From Enterobacteriaceae bacterium UBA5654 (GTDB taxonomy: Bacteria > Pseudomonadota > Gammaproteobacteria > Enterobacterales > Enterobacteriaceae), in NCBI GenBank assembly GCA_002421005.1, contig DIJC01000020.1:138950-202949 (forward strand): DNA of 64,000 nucleotides, given 5' to 3'. The notes under the pieces were generated by a model that saw nothing but the letters and a program-made list of their open reading frames with translations, did no database searches and had not been told where the DNA came from. Below, in pieces: positions 40,832 through 50,200 of this stretch. How positions within the stretch are numbered: position 1 is the stretch's first letter; each line of letters begins with the position of its first letter. The position numbers and the translations under genes are program-made.

Positions 40832-42031
40832 TCAGGGAGTGTGGATGGCCCCATCCGCCAGGCGGCTTTGCGTCCACTCATGCGGGCGATACACCACCGG
40901 GTACTGCTGCGCCAGCGCTTCATTAAAAGAGACGCCAATACCGGGTTGCTCCGGCGGATAAATAAAGCCTTCTTTGACCTGCGGTGCGCCAGGGAAAACG
41001 GCATCGGTGGTTGCGGATCGCGGAATAAATTCCTGGATAGCGGCATTGTGCAGGTGGATATTCAGATGGGTGTTGACCGCGACGCCTATCGGCGTCATAT
41101 CACCGGGACCGTGCCAGGCCAGGCGCACGCCAAAAGCCTGGCACAGCACCGCCAGCTTCAGGGCGGGCGTGATGCCGCCAATCTGCGAAATATGGCAGCG
41201 AATAAAATCAATGCGTCGGTTGACGATCAGATCGTGCCACTCCGCCGGATTATTAAATAATTCGCCCATCGCCAGCGGCGCGCTGCTGTGCTGGCGGACC
41301 TGTTCCAGCCAGGCGCTTTGCTGCGGCGGCAGAATGTCTTCAATAAACCACGGCTGATACGGCTCAAGCTGTTTTGCCAGCTGTATTGCCTGCTGGGGAA
41401 ATAACCGCTCATGCACGTCGTGCAAAATATTCAGCGAATAGCCGTACTTTTCACGCAGCGCTTTAAACATGGCGACGGTATTATTGAGATATTCCTGCTG
41501 CGAATAATACGCGCCATCGCCCGCATTTTCCGGGGTGCGCATACTGGCAGGCGTGCCGCCGTAAAATCCGAGCTGGCAACGAATATGCTGATAACCCTGC
41601 GCGCGCAGTCCGTCCACGGCGCTAAAAAGCGTATCAAGCGTGTCGCCGCTGGCGTGCGTGTAGGCGGCGATGGCATCGCGGGATTTGCCGCCGAGCAGCT
41701 GATAAAGCGGCATTCCGGCGAGCTGGCCTTTGATATCCCACAGCGCCATATCCACGCCTGAAATGGCGTTGTTCATCACCGGGCCATTGCGCCAGTAAGC
41801 GTTCACATTCATCATCTGCCACAGATCTTCAATATGATTCGCATCGCGTCCGATAAGCAGCGGAACCAGATATTCATCGACCAGCGTTTTGACCGCCAGC
41901 GGGCGTTGCTGGAAGGTCGCGCAGCCGTGTCCCGTCACGCCCTTGTCCGTGGTGACGCGCACCGTTACCAGGTTATGGCGATCCGGGCGGGTAATAAAAC
42001 ATTCAATGTTTTTAATGATCGTTGGGGTCAC
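40832..42031 (-). CDS. ManD/RspA-type enolase-superfamily dehydratase
   Basis: 399-aa member of the mandelate racemase/enolase superfamily. N-terminal capping domain, then a barrel with metal and catalytic motifs (AVDMALWDIKG-like GVDMALWDIKGQLAG; LHDVHERL; FIEDILPP; GELFNNPAEW; WHGPGDMTPIGVAVNTHLN). It is typical of ManD-like sugar-acid dehydratases (D-mannonate, D-gluconate and related), many of which turn over slowly. Close to RspA but not the E. coli gene. The start MTPTIIKNIEC is at 42031. It is divergent from the PTS gene. Confidence 0.85.
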   Translation of the reverse strand: MTPTIIKNIECFITRPDRHNLVTVRVTTDKGVTGHGCATFQQRPLAVKTLVDEYLVPLLIGRDANHIEDLWQMMNVNAYWRNGPVMNNAISGVDMALWDIKGQLAGMPLYQLLGGKSRDAIAAYTHASGDTLDTLFSAVDGLRAQGYQHIRCQLGFYGGTPASMRTPENAGDGAYYSQQEYLNNTVAMFKALREKYGYSLNILHDVHERLFPQQAIQLAKQLEPYQPWFIEDILPPQQSAWLEQVRQHSSAPLAMGELFNNPAEWHDLIVNRRIDFIRCHISQIGGITPALKLAVLCQAFGVRLAWHGPGDMTPIGVAVNTHLNIHLHNAAIQEFIPRSATTDAVFPGAPQVKEGFIYPPEQPGIGVSFNEALAQQYPVVYRPHEWTQSRLADGAIHTP

Positions 42032-42097
42032 GGCAAATACTCCTGTGCGACGTTAATTCTCAGCTTAAGCAAAATATGGCAATTATCATCACCCAGA

Positions 42098-42177
42098 ATT
42101 TACCGATGGGTAAATGCTTTTTTTAATATTTTTTTTGGTCAGGTATTGTTTGGTAAAACAATTAAAAACCAGACCAA
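42098..42177. promoter_or_regulatory. Candidate GntR operators in the manD-PTS divergent gap
   Basis: ATTTACC-GATG-GGTAAAT (42098-42115) is a perfect 7-bp inverted repeat. A second dyad TTGGTC ... GACCAA (42135-42140, 42172-42177) contains further GGT/ACC half-sites. The gap (42032-42317) is AT-rich and holds two diverging promoters. Confidence 0.55.
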
Positions 42178-42317
42178 TTTAATAAAAATTGCGCTTAATG
42201 ATGCTTTACAGCGGCAAAATGTGAGCCGCTTCATGTTTTATTGGTTTGTTTTGTTTTCACAGTTTCTCTACTCTCATTAACTGAATGAGAACAACCCGAT
42301 ATCCGGCAGGAGTCTGT

Positions 42318-43685
42318 ATGGGAATGGATGAAGCAATCACCAGTATTATCCGTCTGGTCGGCGGGCAAGAGAATATTAACAACGTCTGGCACTGTATGAC
42401 GCGGCTGCGCTTTGATCTGGTTGATAATAATAAAGTTGATCAAAATGAAATTAAAAAGCTGCCCGGCGTGCTGGGCGCGCAGCTTCAGAGCGACCAGTTT
42501 CAAATCATTATTGGTCCGAAGGTGAACGGCTGGTATGAGCAACTGCTGGCGGTGCTGGGGCATAACGAAAGCGCGAAACCGGCGGCGAAGAAGCAGGAGC
42601 GTAAAGGTCTGGTGTCGCTGTTTATGGATACCGTCTCCGGCGTATTTGGGCCGATTGTGCCGGCTATCGCCGGGGCAGGGATGATCAAAGGGCTGCTGGC
42701 CGGGCTGATTGCGTTACAACTGGTGCCTGCCAAAAGTGATACCGTGGTGGTGATCGACCTGATCGCCAGCGGCGTATTTTATTTCCTGCCGTTCTTCCTC
42801 GCGGTATCGGCGGCGAAAATCTTTAAAACCAACGAATATCTGGCGGCGGCGGTGGCGGCCTGCCTGATGTATCCGTCGCTCATTGAGGCGGCGAAAGCGC
42901 TGGCGGCCCATCAGGACGGCGCGGTAAGCGCCTTCTGGCTGCTGGACGTGCTGCCGGTGTCGGTATTCAACTACGCCTCCAGCGTGATCCCGGTGATCTT
43001 CTCAATACTGGCGCTCAGCTATATCCACCGCTGGGTTGACAGCTTTATGCCGGATGTCCTTAAAACGGTATTTACCCCCACGCTGACCCTGTTTCTGGCT
43101 GCGCTGGCTGCGCTGGTGATTATCGGACCGATTGGCATCTGGCTGGGTAAAGCGCTGGCGTATTTTATTGAGGGATTATTTGGCGTTTCGGCAAGTTTTG
43201 CCGGGCTGATTGTCGGGGCGATCCGCCCGGTGGCGATCCTCACCGGAATGCACCACGCCATGACGCCCATCGCGCTACAGAACTTCAGCGATCGCGGCTA
43301 CGATATGCTGATGCCGATGATGTTTATGGCTAATATGGCGATTGCGGGCGCGACCTTTGCTATCTGGCGCATCAGCAAAGACCGCCAGGAGAAAACCGTG
43401 ACCCTGTCCGCCGCTATTTCAGCATTACTGGGGATCACCGAACCTGCGCTGTTTGGCGTCCTGACCCGCTATAAGAAAGCGTTTATCGCCGCCACGGTAG
43501 CCAGTTCGCTGGCCTCTGCGTTTATCGCTTTCTTTGGCGTGCGGCTGTATGGCTATATTTTATCGAGCATTTTCAGCCTGCCTGCCTATATCGGCCCGTA
43601 CTTTATCTTTGCTATTTCCGGTGTGGCAATAGCGCTGATCCTTTCCTTCGTTCTGACCACCGTGCTGGTGGGGAAAGAGCAATAA
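42318..43685 (+). CDS. PTS system EIIBC component, glucose/beta-glucoside type
   Basis: 455-aa fused PTS permease. The N-terminal EIIB domain has the phosphorylation Cys26 (NNVWHCMTRLRF) and the EIIC domain has about ten hydrophobic segments with GITEPALFGVLTRYKK. There is no C-terminal EIIA domain, so it must be served by a stand-alone EIIA such as Crr or another. The start MGMDEAITS at 42318 follows AGGAG. The neighbouring GntR and ManD-like genes suggest uptake of a sugar or sugar-acid derivative. The substrate is unresolved. Confidence 0.87.
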   Translation: MGMDEAITSIIRLVGGQENINNVWHCMTRLRFDLVDNNKVDQNEIKKLPGVLGAQLQSDQFQIIIGPKVNGWYEQLLAVLGHNESAKPAAKKQERKGLVSLFMDTVSGVFGPIVPAIAGAGMIKGLLAGLIALQLVPAKSDTVVVIDLIASGVFYFLPFFLAVSAAKIFKTNEYLAAAVAACLMYPSLIEAAKALAAHQDGAVSAFWLLDVLPVSVFNYASSVIPVIFSILALSYIHRWVDSFMPDVLKTVFTPTLTLFLAALAALVIIGPIGIWLGKALAYFIEGLFGVSASFAGLIVGAIRPVAILTGMHHAMTPIALQNFSDRGYDMLMPMMFMANMAIAGATFAIWRISKDRQEKTVTLSAAISALLGITEPALFGVLTRYKKAFIAATVASSLASAFIAFFGVRLYGYILSSIFSLPAYIGPYFIFAISGVAIALILSFVLTTVLVGKEQ

Positions 43686-43694
43686 TTCTCTTCA

Positions 43695-43724
43695 CGATCT
43701 GCGCATTACGCGCAGATCGCTTTT
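43695..43724 (+). terminator. Terminator of the PTS gene
   Basis: 10-bp perfect stem CGATCTGCGC/GCGCAGATCG with an ATTAC loop, followed by CTTTT. Confidence 0.85.
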
Positions 43725-43775
43725 CCGTTTCGACAACCCACTTGATCTTTATCCGGCAACGCGCTACCGTATTGT

Positions 43776-43789
43776 TATGTTATAACATA
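43776..43789 (+). promoter_or_regulatory. Zur-box-like palindrome before rpmE2
   Basis: TATGTTATAACATA, 16 bp before the rpmE2 start, matches the core of the Zur operator (GTTATANTATAAC type). Zur control of zinc-free ribosomal paralogues is established in enterobacteria. Confidence 0.7.
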
Positions 43790-43804
43790 TAAATCGAGGT
43801 TGCC

Positions 43805-44065
43805 ATGAAACCGGATATCCATCCACACTATCGCACCGTGGTTTTCCACGACACCAGCGTTGACGAATATTTTAAAGTGGGTTCTACCATTAAAACGGAT
43901 CGGGAAATCGAGCTGGAAGGAGTGAAATACCCTTACGTAACGCTGGATGTGTCTTCCGCTTCCCATCCGTATTACACCGGGAAACAGAAAACGCTGAATA
44001 CCGAAGGCAGCGCGGCACGATTCCAGCAGCGCTACGGTCGCTTTCTTAACGCTAAGAAGGGCTAA
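43805..44065 (+). CDS. rpmE2: 50S ribosomal protein L31 type B (zinc-free)
   Basis: 86-aa paralogue of L31 (YkgM type). It lacks the zinc-binding Cys residues (no CxxC) found in L31 type A, so it can replace RpmE when zinc is scarce. The N-terminus is KPDIHPHYRTVVFHDTS. It follows a GAGG site, and rpmJ2 follows 2 bp later, so the pair is an operon under the upstream Zur-like box. Confidence 0.96.
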   Translation: MKPDIHPHYRTVVFHDTSVDEYFKVGSTIKTDREIELEGVKYPYVTLDVSSASHPYYTGKQKTLNTEGSAARFQQRYGRFLNAKKG

Positions 44066-44067
44066 CC

Positions 44068-44208
44068 ATGCAGGTTCTTAATTCATTGCGCAGCGCAAAA
44101 CAGCGCCACCCCGATTGCCAGATCGTCAAACGCAAGGGGCGGCTGTACGTCATCTGCAAATCGAATCCGCGCTTTAAAGCGGTGCAGGGACGTAAGAAAA
44201 GACGTTAA
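44068..44208 (+). CDS. rpmJ2: 50S ribosomal protein L36 type B
   Basis: 46-aa alternative L36 (YkgO type): MQVLNSLRSAKQRHPDCQIV... with the basic end GRKKRR. It is too short for many ORF callers. The two remaining cysteines (DCQIV and VICKS) do not form the four-residue zinc ribbon of zinc-bound L36. Its last 4 bases overlap the stop end of the convergent GNAT gene. Confidence 0.96.
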   Translation: MQVLNSLRSAKQRHPDCQIVKRKGRLYVICKSNPRFKAVQGRKKRR

Positions 44209-44909
44209 ACCTCGCGCAGGCTTTGCAGGGTGCGCTTCTGATTGCCGTCGGCAGAAAAATTGTCGGCGGCAAGCCAGCGTTGCAGCGCCCGATTAATCTC
44301 CGGCCATTCACTGTCAATAATCGAAAACCAGTCGGTGTCCCGGTTGTGGCCTTTAACGACCAGTGCCTGACGAAAACGCCCCTCATACTGAAAGCCCAGT
44401 CGCTGCGCCGTCCGGCGCGAAGGTTCATTCAGGCTGTTACATTTCCATTCGTAGCGTCGGTAGCCCAGCGTCTCAAAGGCATAGTGCATCAGTAACCACT
44501 GCGCTTCGGTGGACATCGGCGTTTGACGAAGCAGCGGTGAAAAGTGAACGTGTCCTACTTCCATCACGCCATTGCTGGCATCAATCCGCATTAACGCCAG
44601 CGTTCCCACCGCTGTACCGCTGCGCTTATCAATCACCGCAAAATGGATCGGATCGCCGAGGGCGCGCACGCTTGCAACCCAGCGGGCGTATTCTTCCTCG
44701 CTTTGCTCCGGCTCACGCGGTAGCCACGTCCAGCTACGGCTATCTTCAGCACTGGCATGGGCGGCAAACAGGGCGCTGGCGTGCTGGATATCCAGCGGCT
44801 CAAGGCGGCAGTATTGCCCTTCAAGCGTCACCCGTTCCGGGTGTGGACGCGGCTGCCAGTCCGGTAGCGCATCGCCTACCGGCTGACCAAATTGATTAAG
44901 CTGGCTCAT
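44205..44909 (-). CDS. GNAT family N-acetyltransferase (RimJ/RimL type)
   Basis: 234 aa. The N-terminal RLEPLDIQHASALF and the acetyl-CoA region (VGTLALMRID, EVGHVHFSPLLR, STEAQWLLMHYAFE, LNEPSRRTAQRLGFQYEGRFRQA) fit the RimJ-like GNAT family. The target is unknown. AAGGAG precedes ATGATG; the second ATG (44909) has the better spacing, with 44912 as an alternative. The stop overlaps rpmJ2 by 4 bases tail to tail, so a transcript of one is antisense to the other's end. Absent from E. coli K-12 here. Confidence 0.82.
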   Translation of the reverse strand: MSQLNQFGQPVGDALPDWQPRPHPERVTLEGQYCRLEPLDIQHASALFAAHASAEDSRSWTWLPREPEQSEEEYARWVASVRALGDPIHFAVIDKRSGTAVGTLALMRIDASNGVMEVGHVHFSPLLRQTPMSTEAQWLLMHYAFETLGYRRYEWKCNSLNEPSRRTAQRLGFQYEGRFRQALVVKGHNRDTDWFSIIDSEWPEINRALQRWLAADNFSADGNQKRTLQSLREV

Positions 44910-44968
44910 CATATTCTCCTTCTGCATCAATAGCTGATTATGCTGACATAAAAAGCCAGGGTACAGCG

Positions 44969-45439
44969 CTAATGAGCGGCTTCGGCGCGGGCGAGGGTGA
45001 AAATATCGTAGAAGGAGAGGTCGCCTTTGGTGGCGATCATTTTCTCAAGCTGGGCTTTATACGGCGCTTCCACGCGCGGAGAATGCAAAATGCTTTCGAT
45101 AAGCTGCGGCGGGGCGTAACGCGTGTTATACCATTCGCCGTTAAAGCAGACGCGGAAATCCAGCACGTCGATATCCTCGTAGCGGTAGCGCGGATTGACG
45201 TCAAAAAAGAAAAAGGCGTTAAACAGGATAAACAGCACCACCAGCAGCCACACCGAATCGGCGAGGGTTTCCGAGCGCAGCATCACCACCAGCGTGGCAA
45301 ACCAGGCAACGTACATACCAATAAACAGGCCGGGGTGATTGCGGATAAAGCTGATGCTAAAGCGCGGACGGTTATCGCGCTTTTCGCGGGTATTGATTTC
45401 ATTAATGGTATCGGTCAGCAATCGCCGTATTTCTGTCAT
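44969..45439 (-). CDS. ylaC: Inner-membrane protein YlaC
   Basis: 156-aa membrane protein with two hydrophobic segments (FIGMYVAWFATLVVML and WLLVVLFILFNAFFFFDV) and a charged cytosolic N-terminus. The length equals E. coli YlaC. Conserved motif RYRYEDIDVLDFRVCFNGEWYNTR. Function unknown. The start MTEIRRLLTDT is at 45439. Confidence 0.92.
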   Translation of the reverse strand: MTEIRRLLTDTINEINTREKRDNRPRFSISFIRNHPGLFIGMYVAWFATLVVMLRSETLADSVWLLVVLFILFNAFFFFDVNPRYRYEDIDVLDFRVCFNGEWYNTRYAPPQLIESILHSPRVEAPYKAQLEKMIATKGDLSFYDIFTLARAEAAH

Positions 45440-45539
45440 TTTTGGCCTTTCTTATTCTACAAACGCAGGGAAGCATCCCATTTTAGGTTGTAATAAAGCC
45501 AACAAAAAGTAACAGATTAGTTGCGAAAAAGCATAACAG

Positions 45540-46097
45540 TTACGCGGATATGCTTTTAATAATCCGCGCCGGATTGCCGCCGACTACCACGTTATCCGGG
45601 ACATCTTTTACCACTACCGCACCGGAAGCGACGACAACGTTATTGCCAATCGTCACGCCGGGGTTGATCACCGCGCGACCGCCGATCCAGACGTTGTTGC
45701 CGATGACCACTGGCTTACCCAGCTCCACGCCACTGTTACGCTCGGTGGCGTCCAGCGGATGCGTTGCGGTGTAGATATGCACGCCGGGTGCCAGCATACA
45801 GTTATCGCCGATGTGGACAGGGCAGACGTCGAGCACCACGCAGTCAAAATTGGCGTAAAAGTTTGCGCCGAGGTGGATATTGTAACCATAGTCACAGCGG
45901 AAACTGGGTTCGATATACGCGTCTTCGCCCTTGCCGAGCAGGTCGCCCAGCAGCGCTTTACGTACTGCGCCTTCGTCAGGATCGGTGTGGTTATAACGAT
46001 GAACAAGATGCCTGGCGCGCAGACGGTCAGCCTTAAGCGTCTCATCCTGCGGGCTATAAAGCTCACCGGCAATCATTTTGCGTTTTTCTTCACTCAT
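45540..46097 (-). CDS. maa: Maltose O-acetyltransferase
   Basis: 185-aa left-handed beta-helix (hexapeptide-repeat) acetyltransferase that acetylates maltose/glucose at the non-reducing end. Repeats such as VVIGNNVWIGGRAVINPGV fill the C-terminal half. The catalytic His lies in HIYTATHPLDAT. GAGGAG precedes the ATG at 46097. Confidence 0.94.
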   Translation of the reverse strand: MSEEKRKMIAGELYSPQDETLKADRLRARHLVHRYNHTDPDEGAVRKALLGDLLGKGEDAYIEPSFRCDYGYNIHLGANFYANFDCVVLDVCPVHIGDNCMLAPGVHIYTATHPLDATERNSGVELGKPVVIGNNVWIGGRAVINPGVTIGNNVVVASGAVVVKDVPDNVVVGGNPARIIKSISA

Positions 46098-46254
46098 ACG
46101 GCACTCCTCATTAAAGGGGTATACCTTAAAAGGTCTTGCTGCCGCAGGGAACGTTCCCCATCAGCCGGTGTGACATTACTCACATTTTATCTGGCAGACA
46201 AACGGAAAAGGGGGAAACATGACGTAATTCATATCCTGAAAAATAAAAAGCGTA

Positions 46255-46473
46255 TTAACGAATAAATTTCCAGACTGATGGAGGGATTTTGTCGTAGAGC
46301 TTATTCATGGTCAGTTCAGCCAGACGGTGGTCGGCGGCTGAGTAAAATACGGCCAGCTCATTATCTGATAATTCATATTTGTTCTTCTCAATAACGCGTT
46401 CGAGCGTGTCAATTGTCTGACAGCGCCTCAAACGCATCAAATAATCAGTTTTTGTTAATGCCTTGTCAGTCAT
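46255..46473 (-). CDS. hha: Haemolysin expression modulator Hha
   Basis: 72-aa H-NS-binding nucleoid regulator. It reshapes H-NS repression of horizontally acquired genes and affects biofilm and virulence. The signature CQTIDTLERVIEKNKYELSDNEL is nearly identical to E. coli. It is the second gene of tomB-hha (27 bp apart), a pair sometimes described as a toxin-antitoxin system. Confidence 0.97.
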   Translation of the reverse strand: MTDKALTKTDYLMRLRRCQTIDTLERVIEKNKYELSDNELAVFYSAADHRLAELTMNKLYDKIPPSVWKFIR

Positions 46474-46500
46474 AGATGTACCTTGTTGATTATCATCATT

Positions 46501-46875
46501 TTAGCAGGAGAGGCTCACCGGGTTAGCCTGGCTCACATTGACAAAGCTGTGAAACAGGTTATTACCGGATTTGCGCCACTTCTGCAAATCTTGCGTACTA
46601 ATGCCATAGCTGCTGAACAACATAAAAGTGTCGTCCAGATATTCATCAATTTGCATGACCAAATTATTATCTTCATTGTGCTTAATTTTGTAATTAAGTG
46701 CGAAGGTAGCAATATGCTCGATAAGCTCATTAAGCTGGAGGTTGATCGCAGAAGTCGGATCGTTTACCCAGCCATGATTGCTCTCATCGAGATTGGCGAT
46801 GCATTCATGATACAGGTTTTCACAGAGAAATTTAAGCTGTGCGATGTCATGTCTTTTTGGCGAGTATTCGTCCAT
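46501..46875 (-). CDS. tomB: Hha toxicity modulator / biofilm regulator TomB
   Basis: 124-aa acidic cytosolic protein (YbaJ family), the E. coli length. It antagonises Hha and affects biofilm. The conserved N-terminus is MDEYSPKRHDIAQLKFLCENLYHEC and the C-terminus is ISTQDLQKWRKSGNNLF. It lies in AT-rich DNA like hha. The 378-bp gap to acrB (46876-47253) holds its promoter, not resolved here, and the acrB terminator. Confidence 0.96.
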   Translation of the reverse strand: MDEYSPKRHDIAQLKFLCENLYHECIANLDESNHGWVNDPTSAINLQLNELIEHIATFALNYKIKHNEDNNLVMQIDEYLDDTFMLFSSYGISTQDLQKWRKSGNNLFHSFVNVSQANPVSLSC

Positions 46876-47211
46876 AACGCACCCCTTATAAATGTTTTAA
46901 ACAACGACTGGCGAACACCGTTTGGGATGGTACAACTCACTAACCTTGAAGCTAACGCTCACTCCTGATGCCTTAACTATAATCTACTCTCAAAAAGATT
47001 TCACCGCTCTGGAACGAAAAATTACAATTCTGACATTTTAATACTTTTCTCAATGCCAGTGGGTAAAGGATATGCAGCGAAATTCAGATATGGGTAGAAA
47101 ATGCAGAAATGAATACATTATAGAAACAGTCGTATTACCAGGAAATATCTTAATACTTTACGGGTAAACTTACGCCGTTAATTGTCAGACATAAATAATC
47201 ATGAGCAGGCA

Positions 47212-47240
47212 AATAAAAAGGGCCGCAAATGCGGCCCTTT
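47212..47240 (-). terminator. Terminator of acrAB
   Basis: Perfect 10-bp stem AAAGGGCCGC/GCGGCCCTTT with a 4-nt loop, followed on the minus strand by TTTTTATTT. Confidence 0.92.
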
Positions 47241-47253
47241 AGCAACAGCGAGA

Positions 47254-50200
47254 TTAATGCCGTTCTACGGGATGAGAATGTTCTACATCTTCATTCTTGC
47301 GGCTGAAGCGGCGGCGAACCACCACGAAGAATACCGGAACGAAGAAGATAGCCAGCACGGTTGCCGTGACCATCCCACCCATTACGCCAGTACCGACGGC
47401 GTTCTGCGCGCCGGAGCCTGCGCCGCTGCTGATTACCAGCGGCATAACCCCAAGGATAAACGCCAGTGAGGTCATCAGGATCGGACGCAGACGCATACGT
47501 ACCGCTTCCAGCGTGGCTTCAATCAGCCCTTTGCCTTCTTTCTCCATCAGGTCTTTGGCGAATTCCACGATCAGTATCGCGTTCTTCGCCGATAGCCCAA
47601 TGGTTGTCAGCAGGCCCACCTGGAAGTAAACGTCGTTGGTCAGTCCACGGAAGGTGGCCGCCAGCAGCGCACCGATGACCCCCAGCGGAACGACCAGCAT
47701 GACCGAGAACGGAATCGACCAGCTCTCATACAGTGCAGCCAGACACAGGAAGACGACGATCAGCGAGATGGCGTACAGGGCAGGAGCCTGGTTGCCGGAC
47801 AGCCGTTCCTGATAGGACATCCCCGTCCAGTCATAGCCGATCCCGGTAGGCAGTTTGCCGACCAGCTCTTCCATCAGATCCATCGCTTCACCGGTACTCT
47901 TACCGGGCGCGGCTTCACCAAGGATTTCCATTGACGGCAGACCGTTATAGCGTTCCAGACGCGGAGAGCCATACTCCCAGTGCGTTGTTGAGAAGGCGGA
48001 GAACGGCACCATCTGACCATCGCTGCCGCGCACGTACCAGTTGTCGATATCGCTCGGCAACATACGGTACTTCGCATCCGACATCACGTACACTTTCTTC
48101 ACGCGACCACGGTCGATGAAGTCGTTAACGTAGCTACCGCCCCAGGCTGCGCCCAGCGTGGTATTGATATCGCTGATGGAAACGCCCAGCGCCTGCGCTT
48201 TTTCCTGATCGATGTCGATCTTGAACTGCGGCGTATCTTCCAGGCCGTTCGGACGCACGCCCGCCAGCATGTCTGGATGTTTTGCCACTTCGCCCAGCAG
48301 TTGGTTACGCGCCTGCGTCAGCTTCTCATGCCCCAGACCACCCTGATCGATAAGCTGGAAGTCAAAGCCGGTGGCTGTCCCCAGCTCCACAATCGCTGGC
48401 AGGTTGAAGGCAAACACCATCGCATCTTTAATCTGCGAGAAGGTGCCCATCGCCCGGCCGGTGATCGCGCCGACTTTGTTTTCATCGCCCGGACGATCGC
48501 CCCAGTCTTTCAGGGAAACGAAGGCAATACCGGTGTTCTGACCGCGACCGGCAAAACCAAAGCCGTTAACCGCAAACACCGATTCAACGTTGGCTTTCTC
48601 TTTATTGAGATAGTAATCGGTCACTTCATCCAGCACTTTCTGGGTACGTTCCTGGGTGGCACCCGCCGGAAGCTGGGCCATGGTCAGGAATACGCCCTGG
48701 TCTTCATCCGGCAGGAACGAACTTGGCAGACGAACGAACAGGAACGCCATACCCGCCACGATGATGATATACAGCAGCAGATAACGTCCGGTACTGCGCA
48801 GGATGTTGCCAATACTGTCGGTGTAATGATGCGTGCTCTTATCAAAGGTGCGGTTAAACCAGCCGAAGAAGCCTTTATTATGACCATGCCCGCCTTTAGC
48901 AACCGGCTTAAGCATGGTGGCACAAAGCGCAGGCGTCAGGATTAATGCCACCAGTACCGAGAGGGCCATCGCCGAAACGATAGTAATCGAGAACTGGCGA
49001 TAAATGGCCCCGGTCGAGCCGCCGAAGAAGGCCATCGGGATAAATACCGCAGACAGCACCATCGCAATCCCGACCAGCGCGCCCTGAATTTGCCCCATCG
49101 ATTTGCGCGTGGCCTCTTTGGGCGGCAGTCCTTCTTCCGCCATCACACGCTCGACGTTCTCCACCACCACGATGGCGTCATCCACCAGCAGGCCTATCGC
49201 CAGCACCATCCCGAACATCGTCAGGGTGTTGATGGAATAGCCAAAGGCTGACAGCACGGCAAATGTCCCCAGCAGAACCACCGGCACCGCAATCGTCGGG
49301 ATCAGCGTCGCGCGGAAGTTTTGCAGGAACAGATACATGACCAGGAACACCAGAATGATCGCTTCGACCAGCGTTTTCACCACTTCGTGAATCGAGATCT
49401 GCACGAACGGCGTGGTGTCATACGGATAAACAATCTTCATCCCTGACGGGAAGAACGGCTCCATTTTCTTCAGTTCAGCACGGATCGCGGTGGCGGTATC
49501 CAGCGCGTTTGCGCCGGTCGCCAGTTTGATCCCAAGACCGGAGGCGGGCTGACCGTTAAACTTAGCCACCACATCGTAGTTTTCACCGCCAAGCTCAATG
49601 TTTGCCACGTCTTTCAGGCGAACCTGAGAACCGTCAGGATTCACTTTCAGCAGGATCTTACCGAACTCGTCCGTTGAGGTCAGACGGGTTTGCGCGATAA
49701 TGGAGGCGTTAAGCTGCTGGCCTTTCACCGGAGGCGTACCGCCCAACTGACCGGCGGCAACCTGGGCGTTCTGCGAATTAATCGCCGCAATCACATCCAC
49801 AGGCGTTAGCTGGAAGTTATTCAGCTTGTTCGGGTCCATCCAGATACGCATGGCGTACTGCGAACCAAACAGCTGCACGTCACCCACGCCGGAAGTACGG
49901 CTGATGACGTCTTTCATATTGGCGGCCACGTAGTCAGAAATATCTTCCTGGGTCATGGTGCCGTTGGTGTTAATGATCCCGACGACCATCAGGAAGCTAC
50001 TGGACGACTTCTCAACGCTTACGCCCTGTTGCTGAACTTCCTGCGGCAGTAATGGCATCGCCAGCTGCAATTTGTTCTGCACCTGTACCTGGGCAATATC
50101 TGCATCCGTCCCGGAATCGAACGTCAGCGTGATTTGCACCGTACCGGTGGAGTCACTGTTGGAGGACATGTACATCAGGTTATCGATACCGTTCATATTC

